DNA from: Coprosoma sp963660615
GTDB taxonomy: Bacteria > Bacillota_I > Bacilli_A > RF39 > UBA660
Direction: 5' to 3'
Assembly (NCBI GenBank): GCA_963660615.1
Contig: CAVKYE010000026.1
Location: 1-12,077 of the forward strand
Length of the DNA: 12,077 nucleotides
Positions 7,014 to 12,077 of the stretch are shown here, piece after piece. The first letter of the stretch is position 1. Every line of letters starts with the position of its first letter. Position numbers and translations under genes: made by a program. The notes under the pieces are model-generated. The model saw nothing but the letters and a program-made list of their open reading frames with translations. It made no database searches and had not been told where the DNA came from.

Positions 7014-7517
7014 ATGATAAATAAAAGGAGTATGTGGTTTCTAACCTTATTTAGTTTGATATTAGTATTAAGCGTATATTATATAACCATGCCAAGCGAA
7101 CTATTAATGACTACCAATAATAAAAGTGAAGACAAAACCCAAACCGTATCACAAACAGAAGAAGAAACAGAAAGCGCCGAACTAGTTGCCTTAAGAGTAG
7201 AAGCAGAAGAACAAATGTTAGACGAAATAAACGAACTAAAAACCGTACTCACAAATGCCGAAACCTCATCAGATGAAAAAAACAAAGCCTTTGAAAAAAT
7301 GCAAGAACTAAACCAAAATAGAGGAGCCGAAGAAAAACTAGAAAACAAAATCAAAAAAGCACTAAAATTAAAAACATTCGTCAAAATAAATGGAAGCGAC
7401 ATATCCGTAGTCGTAGACAGCACAAAACATAACAAAGAACTCGCTAACAAAATAATGCGCACAGTACAAGAAGAATATGATACCAAAGTAGCAGTATCTG
7501 TAAAATTCCAAAAATAA
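7014..7517 (+). CDS. spoIIIAH: Stage III sporulation protein AH (SpoIIIAH)
   Basis: In sporulating Firmicutes, SpoIIIAH in the mother-cell membrane binds forespore SpoIIQ and forms a ring joining the two cells. The 167 residues start MINKRSMWFLTLFSLILVLS, which mirrors the B. subtilis N terminus, including the single transmembrane anchor (about 8-26) ending SVYYI. An acidic linker (about 35-65) follows, then a helical segment and the YscJ/FliF-like ring domain (about 115-167, with ISVVVDSTKHN and a final VAVSVKF). GGAGGG (7002-7007) is an ideal ribosome-binding site. A TATAAT at 6980-6985 has no good -35; the family is normally SigE-controlled, but I cannot see a clear SigE site. It is not next to spoIIIAA-AG here. 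A terminator overlaps its stop codon. Confidence 0.92.
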   Translation: MINKRSMWFLTLFSLILVLSVYYITMPSELLMTTNNKSEDKTQTVSQTEEETESAELVALRVEAEEQMLDEINELKTVLTNAETSSDEKNKAFEKMQELNQNRGAEEKLENKIKKALKLKTFVKINGSDISVVVDSTKHNKELANKIMRTVQEEYDTKVAVSVKFQK

Positions 7518-7532
7518 CTTGGAATTTTTTTT
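7503..7532 (+). terminator. Terminator overlapping the spoIIIAH stop codon
   Basis: A 9-bp stem pairs 7503-7511 with 7519-7527 around a 7-base loop, with a T run through 7532. The TAA stop (7515-7517) lies inside the loop, so the last codons of spoIIIAH form the left arm. Confidence 0.8.
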
Positions 7533-7550
7533 AATATAGGCCATTTCCCT

Positions 7551-7578
7551 CACTAAAAAAGACACTATGCATAAAATA
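7551..7578 (+). promoter_or_regulatory. Candidate mother-cell (SigK/SigE-type) promoter of gerE
   Basis: CATAAAATA at 7570-7578 matches the SigK -10 pattern CATAnnnTA exactly and also fits seven of eight SigE -10 positions. A CACT (7551-7554) sits 15 bases upstream, compatible with the short SigK -35 element. TAGGCCA at 7537-7543 fits the GerE-binding consensus TRGGYNR and could allow autoregulation. gerE is SigK-dependent in B. subtilis. The motifs are short and the DNA is AT-rich, so this is a hypothesis. Confidence 0.4.
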
Positions 7579-7618
7579 ACATGAGTTATAAACCACCCAA
7601 AAGGAAGAGAGGGAAAGT

Positions 7619-7825
7619 ATGAAAAAAGGGATTCTAACCAAAAGAGAACAAGAAGTATTTGAGTCACTTATAGAAGGAAAAACAACAACCGAAATAGCCA
7701 CCTCATTAAAAATAAGTGAAAAAACAGTCAGAAATCACATATCAAACGCCATGCAAAAACTTGGAGTAAAAGGAAGAGCCGCCGCCGTTGTAGAATTACT
7801 AAAACTAGGCGAAATTTCATTATAA
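7619..7825 (+). CDS. gerE: Spore-coat transcription regulator GerE (LuxR-type HTH)
   Basis: This 68-residue protein is almost entirely a LuxR/GerE helix-turn-helix, as in B. subtilis GerE (about 74 residues). GerE is the last regulator of the mother-cell cascade; it activates and represses SigK-dependent coat genes. Hallmarks are LTKREQEVFE (about 6-15), the HTH around TTTEIATSLKISEKTVRNHI, and NAMQKLGVKGRAAAVVELL. These match the Bacillus protein almost residue for residue, which separates it from the generic response-regulator output domains of the same fold. There is no receiver domain. The purine-rich stretch AAGGAAGAGAGGG just upstream of ATG 7619 serves as ribosome-binding site. It is flanked by terminators on both sides, so it is monocistronic, with a SigK-like promoter upstream. 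Confidence 0.95.
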   Translation: MKKGILTKREQEVFESLIEGKTTTEIATSLKISEKTVRNHISNAMQKLGVKGRAAAVVELLKLGEISL

Positions 7826-7850
7826 AAGGTTAATATAAAAACCTTTTTTT
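7824..7850 (+). terminator. Terminator overlapping the gerE stop codon
   Basis: AAAAGGTT (7824-7831) pairs with AACCTTTT (7840-7847) around an 8-base loop, followed by Ts to 7850. The stem starts inside the TAA stop (7823-7825). Confidence 0.75.
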
Positions 7851-7874
7851 CATATCATTAAAATAGGTGATAAT

Positions 7875-8843
7875 ATGCTAAAAAAAATGACGGTAAGAAA
7901 AATAAGCTTAACCTCAGCAGCCCTTTTTGCCATAACCTTAATTTACCTACTTCCAAGCAACACCCCAAAACTAAGTCCCAAAGAAGACTTAAAATATGTA
8001 GACAGCACATCCATAACAAGCCCCATATTCCTAATAGATAAAAATAGCTATGTCTCATTAACAAACGTTGTATTAACAAGTACCCAAATAGAAGATAAAG
8101 CTAAAGAACTATTAAGCATACTAACACTCGGCAAACAAGACTCAAAAATACCAAGTGGCTTTAAAGGCATAATCCCACCAGATACCGAACTATTAAGCCT
8201 AGAATACAAAAACGGATTAATAAAAGCCAATTTTTCAAAAGAGCTACTTGAAGTCCAAAAAAAACAAGAAGAAAAAATGATTGAAGCCATAGTATACACC
8301 CTAACCTCCATAGACGATGTAAACAAAGTAATCATCTACGTAGAAGGCGAAATATTAACCAAACTACCAAAAACAAAAATAAACCTTCCAAGCACATTAG
8401 ATAGAAGCTATGGCATAAACAAAGAATATGACTTTACCAAAACAAGCAACCTAAAAGATGTGACTATCTATTATGTAAACAAAAACAAAGATAGTATCTA
8501 CTATGTACCCGTAACAAAATATCTAAATGATGATAGAGAAAAAATAACCATAATCATAGACGAATTAACCACAAACTTTAACCATAACACAAATCTAATG
8601 AGTTTTTTAAACGAAGAAGCCAAATTAGTATCAAATAACCTAAACGAAAATACCCTAAACCTCGAATTCAACGATTATCTATTTGATGATATAAACAAAA
8701 AAGAAGTCCTAGAAGAAGTAATATATACAATTTGCCTATCCGCCTACGATAATTATGACGTAAAAGAAGTCGTTTTAAGCGTAAATAACCAAGAAATTTA
8801 CAAAACTACCTCAAAATCACTTGAAACAAAGAAAAAAATATAG
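7875..8843 (+). CDS. gerM: Sporulation/germination protein GerM, two GerMN domains
   Basis: This 322-residue envelope protein of sporulating cells is needed for the SpoIIQ-SpoIIIAH zone and for normal germination in B. subtilis. A lysine-rich N terminus and one hydrophobic segment (about 10-27) form a signal anchor. Two tandem GerMN domains follow, at about 50-165 (LTNVVLTSTQ..., then a SGFKGIIPPDTELLSLEYKN turn) and about 195-310 (VTIYYVNKN..., then LNLEFNDYLFDD). B. subtilis GerM is a lipoprotein; here no cysteine occurs near the signal segment. ATG 7875 is preceded by AGGTGAT (7865-7871). CATATCATT (7851-7859) is a possible SigE-like -10, but it is weak. The stop is TAG at 8841-8843, immediately beside the -10 box of the tRNA promoter. 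Confidence 0.88.
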   Translation: MLKKMTVRKISLTSAALFAITLIYLLPSNTPKLSPKEDLKYVDSTSITSPIFLIDKNSYVSLTNVVLTSTQIEDKAKELLSILTLGKQDSKIPSGFKGIIPPDTELLSLEYKNGLIKANFSKELLEVQKKQEEKMIEAIVYTLTSIDDVNKVIIYVEGEILTKLPKTKINLPSTLDRSYGINKEYDFTKTSNLKDVTIYYVNKNKDSIYYVPVTKYLNDDREKITIIIDELTTNFNHNTNLMSFLNEEAKLVSNNLNENTLNLEFNDYLFDDINKKEVLEEVIYTICLSAYDNYDVKEVVLSVNNQEIYKTTSKSLETKKKI

Positions 8844-8849
8844 TATAAT
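8821..8849 (+). promoter_or_regulatory. Strong promoter of the tRNA-Arg gene
   Basis: The -35 TTGAAA (8821-8826) and a perfect -10 TATAAT (8844-8849) are separated by 17 bases. The -35 and spacer lie within the last codons of gerM. The start would be near 8856, leaving a short leader with a 5-bp hairpin (around 8856-8870) before the tRNA. Confidence 0.75.
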
Positions 8850-8875
8850 TAGTTTGCACTCAAAAAGTGTAAGCT

Positions 8876-8952
<77 letters not shown>

Positions 8953-8963
8953 TTTGACTTTAC

Positions 8964-8992
8964 AAGCCATTGAACTAACAATGGCTTTTATT
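8964..8992 (+). terminator. Terminator after tRNA-Arg
   Basis: A 9-bp stem, AAGCCATTG (8964-8972) with CAATGGCTT (8979-8987), closes a 6-base loop and is followed by TTTTATT. The T tract is short but the stem is perfect. Confidence 0.75.
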
Positions 8993-8993
8993 G

Positions 8994-9023
8994 TGGACTA
9001 AACAAGATAAAATATGATATAAT
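8994..9023 (+). promoter_or_regulatory. Promoter of the 9040 ORF
   Basis: A perfect TATAAT (9018-9023) with a TG extension (9015-9016) is preceded, after 18 bases, by TGGACT (8994-8999), a four-of-six -35 match. The start near 9030 would fall at the ribosome-binding site, so the leader is very short. Confidence 0.55.
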
Positions 9024-9039
9024 GAAATAGGTGAAGAAC

Positions 9040-9732
9040 ATGAACGAAGAAACAAACTATAATGAAATAAGGAACAAAGTAATAGAAACTTACAGATTAA
9101 AAGACTCCGAAGAAACAGATGTTGAAGAAATCCTAGAAAGATTTCTAAAAGTCTACATGAACCAATATTCTGGCTTTATGAGTGAAATTATTTTAAAAAA
9201 TTATTACGAAATATTTTTAGAAAAAATAAAACCACAAATAGAAAACCTTCTAAAAGAAAAAGAAGAAAATTCTAACATAACAAATCTATTCCTTGTAGAA
9301 GAAAGAATGGAAATAGAAAAACAAGCAAGACAATGTCTAGAAGAAATACTAAATAATTACTACATAACAATAGAGGGCCTGATAGCTACAAATAACCTAA
9401 CAAAAGAACAATTTCAAATATCAAAAGAACTAGAAGAAATACTAAATAATAGATACATATTTAAAGAAAAAACCCCTGAAATAGAAGGACTAACCGCCCG
9501 TCACATGCCAAAGTATAATTTCAACTATTCCAAAGAAAAATGGAATAAAATATTTGAAAACTACGCCCAAAAAAAACAAGAAATAGAAAAAAACATCGCC
9601 CCCCAAATGAAAGCCAAAAATATATATTATGATGAAGAAATGTTAACAAACTTTGATATATGCTTAATGTTATATAAAGAACTAACAAACGCAAAAAAAA
9701 CATTAGAAGAAACAAAAGGAAGGCAACTATAA
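9040..9732 (+). CDS. Unrecognised charged alpha-helical protein
   Basis: This 230-residue protein is glutamate- and lysine-rich and predicted to be almost all helix, with no signal peptide, transmembrane segment or metal motif. Possible coiled coil runs through about 60-110 and 165-230. An internal near-repeat is visible: LEEILNNYYI near 105-115 and LEEILNNRYIF near 132-142. I do not recognise a family. Its start is ATG 9040, preceded by AGGTGA (9029-9034), rather than the in-frame GTG at 9031 that overlaps that site. It has an extended -10 promoter and converges on murF, overlapping its end by 6 bases within one shared terminator hairpin. Codon use (A/C-ending) matches the other plus-strand genes, so there is no sign of recent transfer. 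Confidence 0.75.
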   Translation: MNEETNYNEIRNKVIETYRLKDSEETDVEEILERFLKVYMNQYSGFMSEIILKNYYEIFLEKIKPQIENLLKEKEENSNITNLFLVEERMEIEKQARQCLEEILNNYYITIEGLIATNNLTKEQFQISKELEEILNNRYIFKEKTPEIEGLTARHMPKYNFNYSKEKWNKIFENYAQKKQEIEKNIAPQMKAKNIYYDEEMLTNFDICLMLYKELTNAKKTLEETKGRQL

Positions 9733-9742
9733 GCCTTCCTTT
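9715..9742. terminator. Bidirectional terminator between the 9040 ORF and murF
   Basis: A perfect 10-bp stem pairs 9715-9724 with 9733-9742 around an 8-base loop. On the plus strand it is followed by a T-rich TTTATTAATTT, and on the minus strand by CTTTTG. The plus-strand TAA (9730-9732) and the minus-strand TAG (9729-9727) both lie in the loop, so two convergent genes end in the same hairpin. Confidence 0.8.
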
Positions 9743-11055
9743 ATTAATTTATCAAGTCCAATACCATGAGAAGCCTTCAAATAAACATTATGATTATTCA
9801 AAACCTTCCTATCAACCTCATCCACACATTTATAATAATAAACATTAAACCCCTTATTTCTTAAATATTTATAACAAACAAACATTTCCTTACCAACAAT
9901 ATGAATTTCCTTAAAATCAAGAGAATTCTTATAAATATATTTCGCTATATCCAAATGAATTTTTTTACTCTTTCTACCAAGCTCTAAAATATCCCCAATA
10001 ATAACAATCTTATTCTTACTCTTTTGTTTATAAAAATAATCAAGCCCACTAATCATCGTTTCATAAGAAGCATTATAACAATCATTAATTATATAATATT
10101 TCCCAAGACTAATCTTTTCCATCCTACTAGGAGCACACCTAAAATCCGAAATCCCCTTAATAATACTTTTCATATCCATATTAAGAAGAAGTCCAATATG
10201 AAGCGCACATAAAGAATAATTAATTAAATAACGAATATCACTATTAACAGTAACCTTATATCTTTTACCATCAAATTCATAAGTATACCTAATCTTCTTG
10301 CCAATTATAACATTAGTAATATTATCGGCACTTTCACCATAATCAATCATATGACACTTAGCCTTAAACCTTTTAAGAATCCCATTATCACAGTTTCTAA
10401 GAAAATATTCACACCCCTTCACAATACTAGTTTTTTCCTTAAAAGTATTCCTAAGATTTTTAAAATTTCCAATATGTGCCGTACCAACATTCGTAACTAA
10501 AGAAATAGTAGGCTTGCAAATATCTCTTAAAAAAGCAATTTCGCCCATATGATTAGAACCAAGTTCAAGCAAAACAACATCTTCATTACGATAATTAATC
10601 AAAGTAAGAGGCATCCCAATATGATTATTATAATTCCCACTAGTTGTTAAAACATTAAACCTAACCTTAAGCACACTATAAATCATCTCCCTTTGACTAG
10701 TCTTACCAAAACTACCAGTCAAAGCAATAACCGGAACCTTAATCTTATCCCTAACAATCCTAGCAAGCTCCTGCATAGCCAAAAGAGTATCCTTAACCTC
10801 AATAATAAGCAAATCACTATTAATTTCTAAAGCCTCTTTAACAATATCATCATGACCCTTTTCAGTAAAAAAACCCTTAATACCATTACGAACCCCATTT
10901 AAAATATAATCATGTCCATCATGACTACCTTTTAAAGGAATAAAAAAACTATTATTCTTTAAAACATTAGTATTAATAGTAAAACTAAAATCATAAGCCA
11001 AAGAATCATTAATAACCTTAGAACCTTTAATCTTCAAAAAATCTTCCAAATTCAT
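9727..11055 (-). CDS. murF: UDP-N-acetylmuramoyl-tripeptide--D-Ala-D-Ala ligase (MurF family)
   Basis: MurF adds D-Ala-D-Ala to UDP-MurNAc-tripeptide, the last cytoplasmic step of the peptidoglycan precursor. The 442 residues follow the Mur ligase layout: an N-terminal substrate domain (about 1-105); the ATP domain with P-loop GSFGKTS (114-120), GNYNNHIGMPLTL (140-152), LELGSNHMGEI (164-173) and the K213 region SIVKG; and a C-terminal domain with NDCYNAS (324-330), GDILELG (354-360) and KASHGIGLDKL near the end. Several motifs depart from the common MurF forms (usually GSNGKTT, GNxNNEIG, DDxYNANP). It is probably a divergent MurF; a paralog with a different acceptor is possible. The start is supported by TGAGGTGAT upstream. 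It is the only minus-strand gene, and its codons end mainly in T/G, unlike its neighbours. Confidence 0.87.
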   Translation of the reverse strand: MNLEDFLKIKGSKVINDSLAYDFSFTINTNVLKNNSFFIPLKGSHDGHDYILNGVRNGIKGFFTEKGHDDIVKEALEINSDLLIIEVKDTLLAMQELARIVRDKIKVPVIALTGSFGKTSQREMIYSVLKVRFNVLTTSGNYNNHIGMPLTLINYRNEDVVLLELGSNHMGEIAFLRDICKPTISLVTNVGTAHIGNFKNLRNTFKEKTSIVKGCEYFLRNCDNGILKRFKAKCHMIDYGESADNITNVIIGKKIRYTYEFDGKRYKVTVNSDIRYLINYSLCALHIGLLLNMDMKSIIKGISDFRCAPSRMEKISLGKYYIINDCYNASYETMISGLDYFYKQKSKNKIVIIGDILELGRKSKKIHLDIAKYIYKNSLDFKEIHIVGKEMFVCYKYLRNKGFNVYYYKCVDEVDRKVLNNHNVYLKASHGIGLDKLIKEGL

Positions 11056-11067
11056 TTAAATCACCTC

Positions 11068-11095
11068 AAAATGTATACATATTATAATACATTTT
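11068..11095. repeat. Inverted repeat (operator-like) over the murF promoter
   Basis: Perfect 9-bp arms AAAATGTAT (11068-11076) and ATACATTTT (11087-11095) are separated by 10 bases. The spacer holds the murF -10 box, and the left half contains the smaller palindrome ATGTATACAT (11071-11080). There is no T run, so it is not a typical terminator. A dimeric repressor site is a reasonable inference. Confidence 0.55.
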
Positions 11096-11109
11096 ATGAA
11101 AATGAGCAA
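11081..11109 (-). promoter_or_regulatory. Promoter of murF
   Basis: On the minus strand a perfect -10 TATAAT (11086-11081) lies 17 bases from TTGCTC (11109-11104), a weak -35. It sits about 25 bases ahead of the murF start, with the ribosome-binding site between them. It is back to back with the promoter at 11117-11146. Confidence 0.6.
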
Positions 11110-11116
11110 GAAAATT

Positions 11117-11146
11117 ATGACAAAACAGCAAAGGATATGGTATAAT
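11117..11146 (+). promoter_or_regulatory. Promoter of the prepilin/BspA-type gene
   Basis: ATGACA (11117-11122, five of six -35 positions) and a perfect TATAAT (11141-11146) with a TG extension (11138-11139) are 18 bases apart. The start near 11153 lies just upstream of the ribosome-binding site at 11156-11163. Confidence 0.65.
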
Positions 11147-11171
11147 TTAAATAATAGAGAGGGTTTTTAAA

Positions 11172-12077
11172 ATGAAAAATAAAGGATTCACATTAATCGA
11201 ACTAATAGGTGTAATTGTACTATTAAGCCTAATGGCCATAATAATAATTCCAAGCGTTGCCAAACAATTAAAAAGTGGTAAAGAAAAAGCAGATAGTCTA
11301 ACCAAAGAATCAATAATCTTAGCCGCCAAAAGTTGGGGAGTAGATAATAAAAATAAAATGCCAAAAAGATTCGGAACCCAAAAAGTTTACCTAACTGACC
11401 TTCAAAGCCAAGGCTACATAGATAAAGATTTAAAAACACCAAGCACAGGGCAAAAAATAGATAATATATGTGTTGTTATAAGTAATAATACAGGAGATAA
11501 AGCCAAAAGAAACGTATATGACTATACATACCAATCCGACTGCGTAAAAACAGAACCATACATGATGGCAAGAAATACATCTAAAGCCTTCTGGCAATCT
11601 ACTTATAATAGTAAAATATCAACCGTAGACATTTTAACAAATACAGAAATACCAAGTAATGCCGTAGAATCATGGGATGTATCCTATAATCAAAATAAGT
11701 CCGTTATCGCCTATATAATAGATGATCCTGAAAACGAAGGCATGTATAAACTATATATAGGTGGAGAAGAAGGCGTTTCTGCACCAGCTAATTCATCTTA
11801 TTTGTTTGAAGGATATGGTTCAGGTAGTAGTGCAAATTATGGAACATTTAAAAAAACAACATCGATGAATTTAGCCAATTTAGATACATCAAGAGTAACA
11901 AATATGTATTGGATGTTTGATAATTGCAGCAATCTCACGATCTTAGACGTAAGTAAATTTGATACAAGTAACGTAACAAATATGCATGGTATGTTTGAAA
12001 ATTGTGTTAGCCTTACTAGTTTAGATGTAAGTAACTTTGATACAAGTAAAGTAACAAATATGAGTTCTATGTTTTCT
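11172..12077 (+). CDS. Prepilin-like surface protein with DUF285/BspA-type repeats (partial)
   Basis: The frame is open from ATG 11172 to the window edge (302 codons, no stop). The N terminus MKNKGFTLIELIGVIVLL is a classic type IV prepilin/pseudopilin leader: basic residues, cleavage between G5 and F6, glutamate at mature position 5, then a hydrophobic helix to about residue 28. Residues about 30-230 are an unrecognised extracellular region with two cysteines, C99 and C123, possibly disulfide-bonded. From about 232 there are 26-residue DUF285/BspA-like units (LDVSNFDTSKVTNMSSMF), found in surface proteins of Firmicutes and Mollicutes. The cleaved protein is probably anchored by its hydrophobic helix and displays the repeats outside the cell. 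AGAGAGGG (11156-11163) is the ribosome-binding site. No prepilin peptidase or other pilus gene is visible here. Confidence 0.85.
   Translation, partial: MKNKGFTLIELIGVIVLLSLMAIIIIPSVAKQLKSGKEKADSLTKESIILAAKSWGVDNKNKMPKRFGTQKVYLTDLQSQGYIDKDLKTPSTGQKIDNICVVISNNTGDKAKRNVYDYTYQSDCVKTEPYMMARNTSKAFWQSTYNSKISTVDILTNTEIPSNAVESWDVSYNQNKSVIAYIIDDPENEGMYKLYIGGEEGVSAPANSSYLFEGYGSGSSANYGTFKKTTSMNLANLDTSRVTNMYWMFDNCSNLTILDVSKFDTSNVTNMHGMFENCVSLTSLDVSNFDTSKVTNMSSMFS
11895..12077 (+). repeat. 78-bp tandem repeats encoding DUF285 units
   Basis: GTAACAAATATG recurs at 11895, 11973 and 12051, exactly 78 bases apart, each time encoding VTNM within a 26-residue unit. Longer blocks are also shared: TTAGA(C/T)GTAAGTAA and TTTGATACAAGTAA recur between units two and three. 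The array continues past the window edge, so the copy number is unknown. Confidence 0.9.

Noticed and set aside
8856..8870. Hairpin upstream of tRNA-Arg as a terminator for gerM
   Set aside because: It has a 5-bp stem with one wobble and no T run. It is better read as part of the short tRNA precursor leader.
10024..10212. Plus-strand open frame of 62 codons inside murF
   Set aside because: It is antisense to the well-supported MurF, with a biased Ile/Thr/Asn composition and no sign of a real start.
11895..12077. 78-bp repeats as a CRISPR array or mobile-element repeat
   Set aside because: The repeats are in frame, multiples of three, and encode recognisable DUF285 units. There are no unique spacers.

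Overview
The window is very AT-rich and reads as the chromosome of a spore-forming, low-GC Firmicute of the Bacilli/Erysipelotrichia/RF39 type. Three things support this. First, it carries the Firmicutes-specific primosome pair DnaB and DnaI. Second, a T-box leader precedes threonyl-tRNA synthetase. Third, three sporulation genes sit together: spoIIIAH, gerE and gerM. All tryptophans are encoded by TGG and no gene is interrupted by TGA, so the standard bacterial code is used and a Mycoplasma-type code is ruled out. The placement below class level is inference.

Layout. Positions 1-48 hold the tail of an unidentified gene, followed by a strong terminator. Positions 222-2432 are dnaB-dnaI (primosome assembly and helicase loading). 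A consensus promoter and a threonine T-box (2435-2670) control an unrecognised 99-residue ORF and a thrS that lacks the usual N-terminal TGS domain. lysS (4795-6261) has its own extended -10 promoter, whose -35 box overlaps the thrS stop codon. A 225-residue helical-repeat protein of unknown role follows. The sporulation block is spoIIIAH, gerE and gerM (7014-8843), each with its own ribosome-binding site; hairpins follow the first two. A tRNA-Arg(TCT) gene with encoded CCA comes next, then a charged helical protein of unknown function. That gene converges on murF (9727-11055, minus strand) through one shared hairpin containing both stop codons. From 11172 to the right edge runs an open reading frame that starts as a type IV prepilin-like protein and ends in DUF285/BspA-type surface repeats; it is cut off by the window.

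How the parts relate. dnaB, dnaI and thrS occur in the same order in Bacillus subtilis (dnaB-dnaI-ytxB-ytxC-thrS, from memory). gerE and gerM are also near each other there. Much of the order is therefore ancestral, with small lineage-specific genes inserted or substituted. Two surface functions, murF and the prepilin/BspA protein, are transcribed divergently from back-to-back promoters at 11081-11146.

The most striking global signal is compositional. Plus-strand genes use A- and C-ending codons almost exclusively, whereas murF on the minus strand uses T- and G-ending codons. This is a strong strand-linked skew that ignores gene orientation. I see no obvious defence system, CRISPR array, insertion sequence or prophage. 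The less ordinary items are the T-box-controlled small ORF, the TGS-less ThrS, the spoIIIAH gene outside a spoIIIA operon, the inverted repeat over the murF promoter and the prepilin-BspA fusion.
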